Made by a program: the position numbers and the translations under genes. The notes below the pieces were generated by a model that was not told the origin of the DNA, did not search any database, and saw only the letters and a list, made by a program, of their open reading frames with translations. A stretch of 64,000 nt of DNA from Anastatus disparis (lineage: Eukaryota > Arthropoda > Insecta > Hymenoptera > Eupelmidae): NCBI GenBank assembly GCA_017163975.1, contig JAFFSR010000010.1, forward strand, positions 930,001 through 994,000, in the 5' to 3' direction. Position 1 is the first letter of the stretch. Every line of letters starts with the position of its first letter. Below, piece by piece: positions 21,652 to 31,800 of the stretch.

Positions 21652-21980
21652 AAATTAGCTTTCTCTCTTTCTTTTGCTGTTTTTTAAATGTATTTCTAAT
21701 GCGTTTCAAAAATTTATCAAACGCAATTTTGCTGATCATGCACAAAACAGTAATACCAGCTGCAGTCTTTTCATTACTATTCGCAGTCTTCGAGAGCATA
21801 TGTGAAAAGGCTCGTTTAGCCAGCAGTCTGTCGGCTTTTTTATGATTCGTTATTTTTTTATTTGAGTATGAAATATCGTGCTCTAGACAGGCATTGTCAA
21901 GAGGGTTTTTTCCTTTTTGACCACGTCTGAGACGCTCTTCGAGATGCGTGCCAGAGAAACTGGTAGCATGGTAGATGCAT
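21581..21980 (-). pseudogene. Phospholipase A2-like protein of the Maverick
   Basis: The best-preserved part reads GTHLEERLRRGQKGKNPLDN, then ACLEHDISYSN with the His-Asp catalytic pair of phospholipase A2, then HKKADRLLA with the second acidic residue. This matches the parvovirus-type PLA2-like domain known from Mavericks and adintoviruses, thought to help virions cross membranes. The C-terminus is basic (KKQQKKERKLICERKRSNEK). The most likely start is ATG 21978-21980 (MHLPCYQF). The frame shifts near 21955, exactly at the expected calcium-binding glycine loop, so the loop is missing and the enzyme would be dead. Confidence 0.7.
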
Positions 21981-22128
21981 TTCAAAGGGTACAACTGAAA
22001 TCAATTGGTCCATAAAAGTACCAGTGTTCTCCTCCTTCTCCTCCTCCTCCTCCCCCTCCATCACTTCCTTCTATGCTTTCACATATGGTTCCATTTTAGC
22101 TGTTCGAGACAACTCTTTTTTTTGGGGT

Positions 22129-22701
22129 TCATGGCGTAGCTGCCAACTCGCTACCAACTTTTTTACGCTTTTTCGCACTCTCAACTTCTTTCTCCTTTAC
22201 GCTCGTCTGACTTGTAGCTGTTGAAGTATAATAACCTTTGTTTTCTGATGGCGATGAGTCAGGGCTATGAGATGCAATCTTACACCACAGTTGATCGTTA
22301 CCAATGAATTCTCGAGGTATACTAACTTGTTGCAAGACGCATGCAAACTGTTTGTATCCGCGCGGTGGTGGTCTTTTTCTACTTCTCATAGCCTCGTTCA
22401 CTAAATCGACAGTATTAGCACCCTCGACAACAGTGCCATCTAGCTTGATTATACCATGACTATCCCATTCAATATTACCAGCTTGCCGCAAATATCTAAT
22501 GAGATGTCTAGCATTGCTACGAAATTCCTTTGTTACCGACTGGACAAGCTGTTCGTCGTCGATTTCGTCATTATCGCCTCTATCTATTGTCATTTCCGTT
22601 TCTAGAAATATTGTCTTGTGTGGACGTATTATACCCCTACTCTTATCCTTGTCCTCCTCTTTTAGATGCAAGTAATACTGCAAGATTTGCTGATATTGCA
22701 A
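22129..22701 (-). CDS. Conserved Maverick protein of unknown function
   Basis: A 190-codon frame. The middle (LDGTVVEGANTVDLVNEAMR, then RGYKQFACVLQQ and VSIPREFIGN) is a pattern I have seen repeatedly in Maverick proteins located between the ATPase and capsid genes. The N-terminus has a helical acidic stretch and the C-terminus a serine/lysine tail (KKRKKVGSE), which could be a nuclear localisation signal. The function is not known to me. The start lies close to the end of the ATPase gene; no internal stop is visible. Confidence 0.5.
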   Translation of the reverse strand: MQYQQILQYYLHLKEEDKDKSRGIIRPHKTIFLETEMTIDRGDNDEIDDEQLVQSVTKEFRSNARHLIRYLRQAGNIEWDSHGIIKLDGTVVEGANTVDLVNEAMRSRKRPPPRGYKQFACVLQQVSIPREFIGNDQLWCKIASHSPDSSPSENKGYYTSTATSQTSVKEKEVESAKKRKKVGSELAATP

Positions 22702-22753
22702 AGATTTTTGGCGCTCATCACCCGCAGAATGTAAAATTTACTCATTTCCTCGT

Positions 22754-23221
22754 CTAGGCGTGTCGTGGCTGTACCAGGTGTCTGGACACTGGATGCTGGT
22801 GTTGTATGATTGGTAGTTGCACGATGTAATTAGAGTTTAGAGAAATTTCTCGCTGACCTTGATGAAAGAGATTTTGCGAGATAAAGATGCTCAAGTTATT
22901 GTGATGACTGCCTTTGGTAAAGAGATTGACTACAGCTCTGCTGGACGATTCTCTTATCAGATCGTCGAGAATCAAAAGTTTTGCTCGTGGATCATTGGCA
23001 TAATCTTCGTTCTTTGGTAAACCCTCGTGAAATTCAATTCCCTCAGCAAACTCCTTGTAAATTGGCTGCCACTCGGTATAGTACAAGAGTAAATGCTGGA
23101 ATTTTGTATCACTCATGCGATCAATGTGATACAAAAAATTCTTCACAAATTCTGTTTTACCACACGAGCTGGGTCCACAAATCATCAAAGTCCACAGTTG
23201 CACCCACCTGCAAACGTCCAT
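22754..23221 (-). pseudogene. Maverick DNA-packaging ATPase (FtsK/HerA-type), truncated
   Basis: This ATPase would drive genome packaging into the capsid. The P-loop GPSSCGKT lies at residues 16-23, and the Walker B strand LLILDDLIRES at about 82-92. A family-typical segment follows (FTKGSHHNNLSIFISQNLF, then REISLNSNYIV). After that point the sequence loses family resemblance (LPIIQHQHPV), so the C-terminus is frameshifted or replaced. The 155 codons are shorter than the usual 200-250. The first residues are also atypical. It is followed closely by the conserved unknown protein. Confidence 0.82.
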
Positions 23222-23704
23222 GTTACCGCCGCTGCTAAACTTTTACTACTAACCTCATAACATCTTCGAACCACTCTACAGACACGATCATTAGTAGTGA
23301 TGAGCAAGAGTGGGGGGGGGGGGGCGGTAGCGGCGGCACGCGCGTTTGCGAGCAGTATCGTGCTGGCGCTAGCCAATCGTTTTGCTGATTAGCCATATAG
23401 CTGGCTAACGCCAGCATTATTTCGTACTTTAGCTATATGGCTGAAGAAGCTTAACAAGTATTAACATGTTATTTGCTCAAAAGTGCTCGTCACCATAACT
23501 ACTTGTACCTCCCACCACCATTACCACCACCACTCTGCTCGTCACCCCCACATTTCCAGTATAAAAGTAAAAAGCAGCAGCATTCATAGGTTAGTGTTGT
23601 ACAAATTTCGGTATCGTGAAAATAAATAAGTTATAGTCAAGAAATTTGAGCAAAGGTAATAAAATTTTGACAAAAAATTTATGAAAGACTCAAATTCTTA
23701 AATT
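23222..23704. other. Non-coding gap where the Maverick polymerase should continue
   Basis: No polymerase motifs are present. The gap holds a G13 run (23312-23324), a GC-rich hairpin (GCTGGCGCTAGCC near 23361 against GGCTAACGCCAGC near 23403) and a CCACCACCATTACCACC stretch near 23511. The exonuclease and palm domains expected after the polB N-terminus are absent from the whole element. Confidence 0.7.
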
Positions 23705-25120
23705 TTAATAAAATTTTATAGAGACTTGCTGGACAACACATAAATTTGGTACATGCAGCCTTACTTTTTCAGCCTCACAGCCTAAAATGCTCTCTAAATG
23801 CTGAGTCTCAAAATTATAAAATAAATAAAGAATTGTTTTTTTATTCATCATGAATCCTTTTTTATCGACAATAGGTTGCATGTAACAAAGATGTTCTATT
23901 GGTCTTTTACCATTACATATTTTACAAAATATCGTATTACAATCATCTGGTTCTTTATCGTTGATGCGCACTGTTTTGCTACATACACGACAAATTTTTA
24001 TACTCTCGCATACCGACCGAGAACTATCGAAAGATTTTGAAATTTTATGATTTTCAAAACAAACGGTACCGTAAAAATCTCTGCTACATTGAAAGCATTT
24101 CATTTTTTCTGATTTATATCACAAGGAGGCTTCTGTAAACATTTATAGCATTTTTGTTCACATTTATGATTTTTCGTATGACTAAATTTTTTATTGCAAG
24201 GTATACAGTAGCCTCGACTCCCAGCCGTTGCGAGTAAATTTAAAATTGGCTGGTAATGTCTGGAATTTTCATAATACATGATATTTAGAGTATGTCTAAC
24301 GACATGGCCAATGTCGTGTACGAAACGTGTACCATCTTGAAGCGGCCTATATCCACGAGCAAAATTTTGAAATGAATAAACAACGATTGCGACTCCAAAG
24401 AGTGCATAATATTCTTGAAATAATTTAATCTCCTCTATACCACAGCCCGTCTCAGGTATCGTAACTCTCGCAACTCTTACAAGTTTCAATGCTTGCACTT
24501 TCTGATATTGTGCTGCATGATGTCTTATTTTATTCCATCTGTCATGGAAAATTCCACTACGTGTTTGAACACGTATGGCGTATACGTGAGCAGAGACTAG
24601 TGAGCGTGGAAGACAAAGACTGTCGCTATTTTCAATATTTAGAAGGGATTTCTTAAAAACTGATTCGCTAGTCAGAGACACACGACCCCGGCCCTCTGGT
24701 TTAGTCACAGTACTGACCTTAACATTCAAAACATCGTCAATTTCGAAACCATCATTACTCTGCGCTATACTAACTATCAGTTCTAGTAAATCTACCGGTG
24801 ATAAATAACAAAGCAGTCTAAAAGGAATCCATAGAGGTCCGTGCACGAAACGTTCAGAGCTTAAAGTCATGCCGATATAATCTGATGGTTGTGCATATTC
24901 ACACACGTGACGATAAAAATCGTTTATGGCAGCCTCCAACCAGCCATATACATTTGCATTAGCTGGCGGAGGTAATATCGACACTCTTAATTGTCGCCCT
25001 TGAAGCTTAAACTGTTTGTAATATCGTAAAGTTTCTTCATGAATGGTAATGTGTTCCTGAGCAGAAGTACCATTTCCCTGTTGAAGATATTCGTCTACAA
25101 TAACGTGCAGTATTATATAA
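23705..25120 (-). pseudogene. polB: Maverick family-B DNA polymerase, N-terminal remnant
   Basis: The N-terminal region of the protein-primed type B polymerase that replicates Mavericks. The open frame runs from about 25120 (no ATG at the 5' side; a stop precedes it) through LPPPANANVYGWLEAAINDF and DSLCLPRSLVSAH to a cysteine-rich zinc-ribbon area (CIPCNKKFSH, KCYKCLQKPPC). A one-base shift in an A-run near 24100 moves to a second frame. That frame continues with FYGTVCFENHK, ICRVCSK and the start of the exonuclease domain, YNFETQ, where the family has DFET, so the first catalytic aspartate is replaced by asparagine. Similarity ends after PNLCVVQQ at about 23725. The remaining ~700 codons, including the palm motifs, are deleted. 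Confidence 0.82.
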
Positions 25121-25151
25121 GAATTAATACAATTATAAAATTACATACATC

Positions 25152-25511
25152 TCAATAGTCGAGATCTTCTGTACCTGGTGTCGATATTGCAGATAATGTA
25201 GTTTCAGGTAAAACTATTTTATGCGACGTTTGTAGATCCTGGTCATTCCAGTAAGAGCAATCAGGCAACGGTTTATTAGGTCGTGGTGGCGCTGCAGTAT
25301 CAGCAATTACCCCCTCCAACATCGTGTTTGGAGTACTATGATCATAAATCACGTGATCATCTAACGAATTTATAGCTTCTCGTATTACTTCGTTGGGCGG
25401 CAGTAGAGCAGGATCTCTCAAACTAAGCAGCTGTTCTTCTGCTGACAGAAGATTCATCAGTAATTCATCCCCACCACTGTCCTCCATCATGTTTTGCAGG
25501 TCTGAAAATTT
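25152..25511 (-). CDS. Unrecognised acidic protein upstream of polB, candidate second exon
   Basis: A 112-codon frame starting MMEDSGGDELLMNLLSAEEQ, acidic, with proline-rich patches. I recognise no family. Directly before the ATG the minus strand reads TTTTCAG then ACCTGCAAAACATGATGG, a good 3' splice acceptor. The frame is open across that junction to the donor-side exon at 26435-26747. It sits just upstream of the polB remnant in the same direction and could be a Maverick accessory gene or a separate gene. Confidence 0.35.
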   Translation of the reverse strand, partial: KFSDLQNMMEDSGGDELLMNLLSAEEQLLSLRDPALLPPNEVIREAINSLDDHVIYDHSTPNTMLEGVIADTAAPPRPNKPLPDCSYWNDQDLQTSHKIVLPETTLSAISTPGTEDLDY

Positions 25512-26434
25512 TTTAATATCATATCTATCAAAGTTACACTATTTCAAACAAAAAAGTCTTATCCCGCGAAATTCTTCGACCATAAATAAAAAATCTATGG
25601 ATTATTGATCCGATATTGGAAATCGATATTTTTTTGTTGAACATATTTTTGGATTTTTCATTGTATTTACAACATAAAAGTATAAGCTTGCAAAATTTTT
25701 TGACCGTAAATAAGTAAGTTATCGAGTATTGGTCCGATATTCGAAATCAATATTTTTTTGTAAAATATATTTTTGGATTTATTATTTTATTTACAACAAA
25801 AAAGTCTTATCCCGTGAAATTTTCCGACCATAAATAAAAAATCTATAGATTATTGATCCGATATTGCAAATCGGTATTTTTTTGTGAAACATATTTTTGG
25901 GTTTATCATTGTATTTACAACATAAGAGTATTAGCTTGCAAAATTTTTTGACCGTAAATAAGTAAGTTATCGAGTTTTGGTCCGATATTGGAAATCAATA
26001 TTTTTTTGTAAAATATATTTTTGGATTTATTATTTTATTTACAACAAAAAAGTCTTATCCCGCGAAATTCTCCGACCATAAATAAAAAATCTATCGATTA
26101 TTGATCCGATATTGGAAATCGGTATTTTTTTGTGAAACATATTTTTGGGTTTATCATTGTATTTACAACATAAAAGTATTAGCTTGCAAAATTTTTTGAC
26201 CGTAAATAAGTACGTTATCGAGTATTGGTCCGATATTGGAAATCAATTTTTTGTGAAACATATTTTTGGATATATTCTTTTATTTAGAACATAAAAGTCT
26301 TATGCCGCGAAATACTCCGGTGGTAAATAAAAAAGATATAGATTATTGAACGATTATTGGCTACGATTTCGTGATTTTAAAATACATTTCTAGATTTGTT
26401 ATTGGATTCATGATAGAAAATATGCATAACTTAC
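25512..26434 (-). other. Predicted intron filled with tandem repeats
   Basis: On the minus strand the sequence CACTACAG/GTAAGT (donor, near 26434) and TTTTCAG/ACCTGC (acceptor, near 25512) match splice consensus well. They enclose almost exactly the tandem array described separately. The flanking frames join without a shift. No transcript evidence is available, so this is a prediction. Confidence 0.4.
25556..26420. repeat. Higher-order tandem repeat, 124-bp monomers in 248-bp dimers
   Basis: Monomers start at 25556, 25680, 25804, 25928, 26052, 26176 and 26297. They alternate between type A (GTCTTATCCCGCGAAATTCT) and type B (GTATTAGCTTGCAAAATTTT), both containing a GTCCGATATTGGAAATC-like core. 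Neighbouring A and B differ strongly while A-A and B-B pairs are close, so the unit of amplification is the 248-bp dimer. The last monomer is more diverged. Confidence 0.92.
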
Positions 26435-26747
26435 CTGTAGTGACGCGATGATGTAAAATGAGATGTCTGACTTAAGGTGCATCTTGCATTCCTCTGCTCT
26501 TAATACAACGACCAACTATATCAAGTATCTGATTATCGGTAAAAATATTTCGCTTAAACATATAGGCTAAAGTACGTAGCCCGCAAAGTCCTATGATGAA
26601 TTTAATCTTTTTTAACAGCTCATTCACAAAGCAAGCTTTCAAATTTTTGCCCCATGCGTAATTACAAAATAGTTTTATTTGTGGTTCACGAAGGAGAGCC
26701 ACATTTAAAATAGCTATTAAGATATTATATAAGTCTTTTTTATTCAT
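26435..26747 (-). CDS. Unrecognised open frame, candidate first exon
   Basis: A 91-codon frame from ATG 26745-26747 (MNKKDLYNILIAILNVALL) to TAA at 26472-26474, lysine- and leucine-rich. After the TAA the same frame stays open to a perfect donor CAG/GTAAGT and, after splicing, into 25152-25511. Either the TAA is a lesion in a longer protein or this is a short upstream frame in a two-frame transcript. No family is recognised. Confidence 0.3.
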
Positions 26748-27865
26748 TCTCTTTTTTTGTTATTCTTGTTTCAATGTTTAAACTCAGAATGATATCAGTA
26801 CCGTAAATCGTTGTCTATTTATACCGAAAATAAATCATAAATTTAAGGGTGAGCATACGCGTGTATATATATAAATAATATTCAACTTGTCGAAACCTGT
26901 AAAAATAATTTGATATTTAAACCTCCAACGTAGCAAGAAATACATCAGTTTTGTGGGAACCACTGAGTTGTGAGTGCGAAATTCAATATTTTTAATAATC
27001 TTTTAATAATTATTAACAATTTATTAATAATTTTTCATAAAATATTAAGTTAGCATGTACATAATTAAAACTCGGGTTGCTATTATTTCACTTATAAAAA
27101 GGTGGGACTTTTTTCTTTAAAGCGTGCGTTATGCAATCTCATTCGTCTCTCGTGTCGCGCTTATCGAACTTGGGCTGATCCTGTTACAACGAATGACTTA
27201 CGTGCATCTCTTAAGAACACCGATTCCACATTGTCGTAGTAATGGTTATTATACTTCATTAATGTTTGTACTTTACATACTTTATACATACACTTAATTT
27301 GCATATGCACCTAATTCGCATACGTACTTAAACTATTAATTAATATCCATATTAGGTAATATCCTTAATATATAAATTGTGAATTATTTTATTACATACA
27401 CATCTACTGTCAAAATAATGGATGGTATACCTCTTTCTTTTTTATAATAGCCTGATACTTTTTATTATTTTTTATCATAAATTATCGATATTCATTGCAT
27501 ACTGCCTGATAATTTATGAATAATAATTTTTAAATAATAAATATCTTTCAATATAATATATTCAATTTTAATAAATATATATTTACATGTCATTTGCATA
27601 TTCATATATACACCAGTTGTATACGCAACTTGGGCGTATTCACAATGAATGTCAAAACACCTGATCGCAAGAGGTAGAATAGTTATACTTCCTATTATGT
27701 TTTGGACTCCTGATACTCTTTATCGTTTTTGTATCACTAATTCTCTATATTTATTGAATCGATATCTTGGTAATAAATATACATTATATTTAAAATATAA
27801 TAACCAATTCTAATGCATAGTTTATTTGTACATTTTTTGCATATCATTTGCATATGATTTGTGTG

Positions 27866-27918
<53 letters not shown>

Positions 27919-28193
27919 CATATCAGAAAAAAATTTCAACATCAAAACTGATCCTCTAATGTAAAGAATAAAAAATTAAATTAATAGAATTTTGAAATTT
28001 TGATATGGGAATACTTTTTATAAATAACTTTTTAACAACTTTGAATAATGGTAAATTTTTTAAATAACTTGTGGAACTGAATGCTAATTAAATTTAGTTT
28101 TAACATGAAGATAATTATTCAAGTTGGAAATGTATGTAATAAAATAATACAACTATTTATAAGTAATCACTTAATAGGATAACTTATAAATAG
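26748..28193. other. Unassigned AT-rich sequence
   Basis: I find no gene or clear repeat apart from a TA microsatellite at 27866-27914. A GC-richer patch at about 27120-27240 (CTCATTCGTCTCTCGTGTCG) could be part of a promoter or an old element end; I cannot place it. Confidence 0.4.
27866..27914. repeat. (TA)n microsatellite
   Basis: TA dinucleotides interrupted once by CA. Confidence 0.9.
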
Positions 28194-28236
28194 CTATATT
28201 AGGATAGAAAGATAGGAAAAAGGGAGAAGTGAGAGA

Positions 28237-29091
28237 ATGACAGAGAACGGTGGAAAAGCAAGATTTATAAAGACCAGAGGCGAAGCGAACGAAATCGTGA
28301 TAAAAAGGTAGAGAAGGGAGAATAGAGCAGGAGCAAATAAGGATTGGCAAGATAAGAGCATAAGCGAAGGTGAAAGTTCAGGCTCAGAGGAAGGTAAAAG
28401 TAAGAAAAGATTAAAACAAGATCCAGAGGAGATAAAGAGAAAGAGAGCAATAAAGGAGTTTGGTGAAAATATGGTGTGCTTGAGTGGTAGTGAGGAAGAA
28501 GATTTAGACGAAACTATAGTTGAAAGGACGGAGGATAGAATGGAAAACGAAGAGTTAAGAATGATTTTAGAGAAACTAAATGGCATGGAAGTAGAAAGTA
28601 GGAAATTCAGAGAAGAGATAAGAAGGGACGTTGTTGAGTTTAAGGAGGGACTAAGGAGTAAAATTAAAGGGGTAGAGGAAAGGCTAAATGTCAAAATACA
28701 AGAAATAGAAGAGGAGAGGAAGAAAGACACAGAAAGAAACAAGAAAAATTATGAAAAAAGAGAGAACTTAGAGTTAGCAGAGATTAGGAAAGAAGTGCAG
28801 GAGAGCAAAAAGAAATTAGAGGACATAGAAAAAATTATGAATTCAGGAGAGGAGAAGATAGAGAGACAACTGGTAAAGGGTGGTGATGAGTATAGAAGAA
28901 AAGAAGAAAAAGAGGTGATATGGATGGTGGAGATGGAGGACAGAAAGAAAAGGAAAAACAATATTATTGTAAAAAGAGGGAATTTAAACGTATTGGATAG
29001 CAAAGCGAAGATGGAAAGTTGGATTAAAGAGAAGATAGAAGTAAAGGGAAAAATTAGAAAAATGGTTTCGGAAAGGAAAGGAGGCAGATGA
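28237..29091 (+). pseudogene. LINE ORF1, coiled-coil protein
   Basis: The nucleic-acid-binding or chaperone protein of the LINE. The original start is probably ATG 28237-28239 (MTENGGKARFIKTRGEANEI), in frame with the later segment but interrupted by TAG at about 28309. From 28471 a further 206 codons are open. Most of it is a predicted coiled coil with heptads of E, K, R, L (residues about 20-150 of that part), as in many ORF1 proteins. It ends with a basic segment, RKKRKNNIIVKRGN, that resembles the start of an RRM-like domain, which then breaks off near 29091. Confidence 0.7.
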
Positions 29092-29172
29092 AGTGGAGGA
29101 AAGATAGGACATGCAGGAATAAAGAGAAAAGCATAAATGACAGAAGAAGGAAGGAGAGGAAAGAGTCGGTGA

Positions 29173-30202
29173 AGTACTTATCATGAAACGTTGCAGGTCT
29201 GATGAAGAAGAAAAGGGAGGTAGGGTTAGAACTGGAGAAGTGTGATATTGTATGTATTCAAGAGACATGGGTGGAAGAGAAAGGGAAGGGATATCTGGAC
29301 AAATTACTAAAAGAATTCAGATATGAGGTAAGGTGGGCAAAGAGAGACAAGAAGAAGGGCAGACCTAGAAATGGTATCTTACTGTCGGTTAGAAAAGATA
29401 AAGGGATGGAGGTGGATTGGGGAAGAAACGAGTCAGATGAGGTGATATGGGGTAAGGTGTCAGCAGGAGGTGAAAGGATAGTAGTGGCTTGTGTTTATAT
29501 GAGGGAATCAAGGAGCAAAAACTTGAAAGTCTTAGAAAATGTGGTGGAAGAGAACAAAGACAATAAAATAGTAATTTTAGGAGATTGAATTGCTAGAGTA
29601 GCGGAAGAGGGGGGAGTGATAGATATGAATGATAATAAAAAGGTGAGAAAGTCCAAAGACAAAGTATGTAATAGGGAAGGTGAAGAATTGATTAAATGGT
29701 TGAGAGAGCAAGGGATGAGTATAGGTAATGGCTGTATAATGGGAGATGAGGATGGTGAATGGACATTTGTGAGTGGAGTAGGCATGTCAGTGATCGATTA
29801 TGTAATTTTTAATGAAAGGATGGAAGAGGATCTGATAGGTTTAAGGATTAAAAAAGCGATGTGTTGGACCACATGCCCATTGTGTGTGAAATGAAGGGGA
29901 AAGTAAAAAATACAGGAAAAAAAGAAAAAAAGGGAAAATGGGGCGTGGTATGGAGAGTAAAGTACATAGATAGTTACAACGACAAGATGAGGCAAAAAGG
30001 TGTGGTAGACTTATGGAAAGAATTGAAAGAGAACATAAAAGTAGCTTTGACGAAGAAGATACTAGGTTATAACAGAGGCAAGGATGCAGAGGATTGGTGG
30101 GATGAAGAGTGCGAAGAAAGAAAAAGCAGGCTTAGAAGAAAGCTGGAACAAGTAATGGGTGGGGAAGTGGATAAAAAGGAGTATGTTTTGGAGAGGAAAA
30201 AC
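29173..30202 (+). pseudogene. LINE ORF2, APE-type endonuclease part
   Basis: Endonuclease that nicks the target site for target-primed reverse transcription. Motifs present are CIQETW (metal-binding glutamate), VVACVYM, VILGD followed by a TGA where GDFNAR is expected, then SVIDYV and LDHMPIV, the usual terminal histidine motif. The TGA is at 29586-29588. A one-base shift near 29855 separates SVIDYV from LDHMPIV. The frame then continues WWDEECEERKSRLRRKLEQ up to the RepA insertion at about 30200. Confidence 0.82.
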
Positions 30203-31800
30203 GCTGCCAAGTGCTTTGGCGCAATGCTTTCTCATAGAGCGCATTGAGTTAGAGTAATTTGATTTTATTTTTTTAAATACGATTTTAATATAAATGTCCC
30301 TATCCTCTGTATTGAAAGCTGTCTTAATACCTACGAAAACTATATGAATTTTACTCTTTCTTACTTTTGCCATTTGCATAATGTGATTTTATGATGCTCT
30401 AAAATTAAAAATGCGTTTATAAAATTAATTTTCCCAAGCTTGTCTTCTTAACATTATAACCAATAACTTGCATACAAATTTTGGAACATTTTCATCGAAT
30501 AGTTTGCAAAAATACCAAATAATTAAAAATTAATATTGTTTTAAAATTTTCAAAGCGCTTTAACGTTACAACTACGCTAAGAAAACCAGTTTTCAAAAGT
30601 TCATTTTATTTAGGCAATCGTAAATAATCTCTATACATAATTTTAAGCTACTTCATCGAGTAGTTTACGTAAAATACCAAAAAATAAGTGAAATTCTATT
30701 CAAAATTTACAAAATGCTCTAAAATTAAAACTGCGCTAAGAAAATAAGTTTTTCCAAGCTTGCTTTAATTAAGCAATAACAAATAACAAAGTATGAAAAT
30801 TTTTGAGCAAATCTATCGAATGGCTTTTGTGTAATAGAAAAAAAATGAAATATGAACATTTTTTCCAAAATTTTTAAAATGCTCTAAAATTAAAACTGCG
30901 CTAAGAAAATAAGTTTTCCAAAGCTTGATTTATTCAGATAATAGTGAATAATTTGCATGAAAATTTTTGAGCAAGTTTATCGAGTGATTTTTGTGCAATA
31001 GAAAAAAAATTAAAAATAAAAAATTTTTTCAAAATTTTCAAAATGCTCTAAAATTAAATGTGCGCTAAGAAAATTAAAGAAAATTAGTTTCCAAAAGTTC
31101 GTTTTATTTTAACAATCATAAATAATTCTCATACATAATTTGAAGCTCCTTCATCGAGTAGTTTACGTAAAATATAAAAAAAATTAGAAAAATTTTATTC
31201 AAAATTTTCAAAATGCTCTAAAATTAAAACTGCACTGAGAAAATAAGTTTTTCAAAGCTTGTTTTATTTAGGCCATTGCCAATGATTTCCATAAAAATTT
31301 TCGAGCAAATCTATCGAATGGTTTTTGTGTAATTGAAAAAAAATGAAAAATAGAGATTTTTTCCAAAATTTTCAAAATACTCTAAAATTAAAACTACGCT
31401 AAAAAAATAAGTGTTCCAAAGCTTGTTTTCTTCAGACAATAGCGAATAACTTGCATACAAATTTAGAAGCAAATCTTTCGAATGGTTGTCGTAAAATAAA
31501 AAATAAATGAAAAATCAAAATTTTTTTAAAATTCTGAAAATGGCTCTAAAAAAACTGAGCTAAGAAGATCAATTTTCAATAGCTTCCCCCCCCCCCCAGT
31601 TAGACAAAAAAATAAATTGCATGCAAAATTTGAAGTTAATCCATCAAGTAGTTGTCGAGATCTTATTGGCGTACTGAAATCATACACACACATACAGACA
31701 TTTTCTGGAAACCACTTTTTTCGCCTCCCTGAGTCTAAATATGTACAAATTAATGAAAAAATTTTTTTTTACCGATACAATGCTTTTTCTATTAGAAAGC
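30203..31800 (-). mobile_element. RepA copy 2, inserted in LINE ORF2
   Basis: Minus-oriented relative to copy 1: it begins GCTGCCAAGTGCTTTGGCGC and ends AATGCTTTTTCTATTAGAAAGC. It again has about eight internal modules with phrases such as TTGCTCAAAAATTTTCAT and CTCTAAAATTAAAACTGCGC. The LINE frame reads ...VLERK before and KYKNFIKRSKEQ after, which fixes the insertion point to an A-run. A short C9 run (31588-31596) lies near the end. Confidence 0.8.

Larger units (their letters stand above)
15987..25120 (-). mobile_element. Maverick/Polinton (adintovirus-like) element, degenerate
   Basis: Minus-strand genes characteristic of Mavericks lie in close succession: polB N-terminus, packaging ATPase, conserved protein, PLA2-like protein, retroviral-type integrase with chromodomain, putative minor capsid, small basic protein, major capsid and adenain-like protease. 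The order and the single transcription direction fit one element. I cannot find terminal inverted repeats, so the outer limits are those of the genes and are uncertain. Most genes carry an in-frame stop or frameshift, and most of the DNA polymerase is missing between about 23.2 and 23.7 kb. Confidence 0.9.

Noticed and set aside
23222..23704. Missing Maverick polymerase palm hidden in another frame
   Set aside because: I looked for family-B palm motifs such as YxDTDS and SLYPS on both strands in the gap and found none.
25556..26420. CRISPR-like regular array
   Set aside because: The repeats are 124-bp contiguous monomers without spacers, in eukaryotic DNA; this is a tandem satellite-type array.
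28194..29268. Long serine/leucine/phenylalanine-rich frames on the minus strand
   Set aside because: Antisense shadows of the purine-rich LINE ORFs; no start context or family features.
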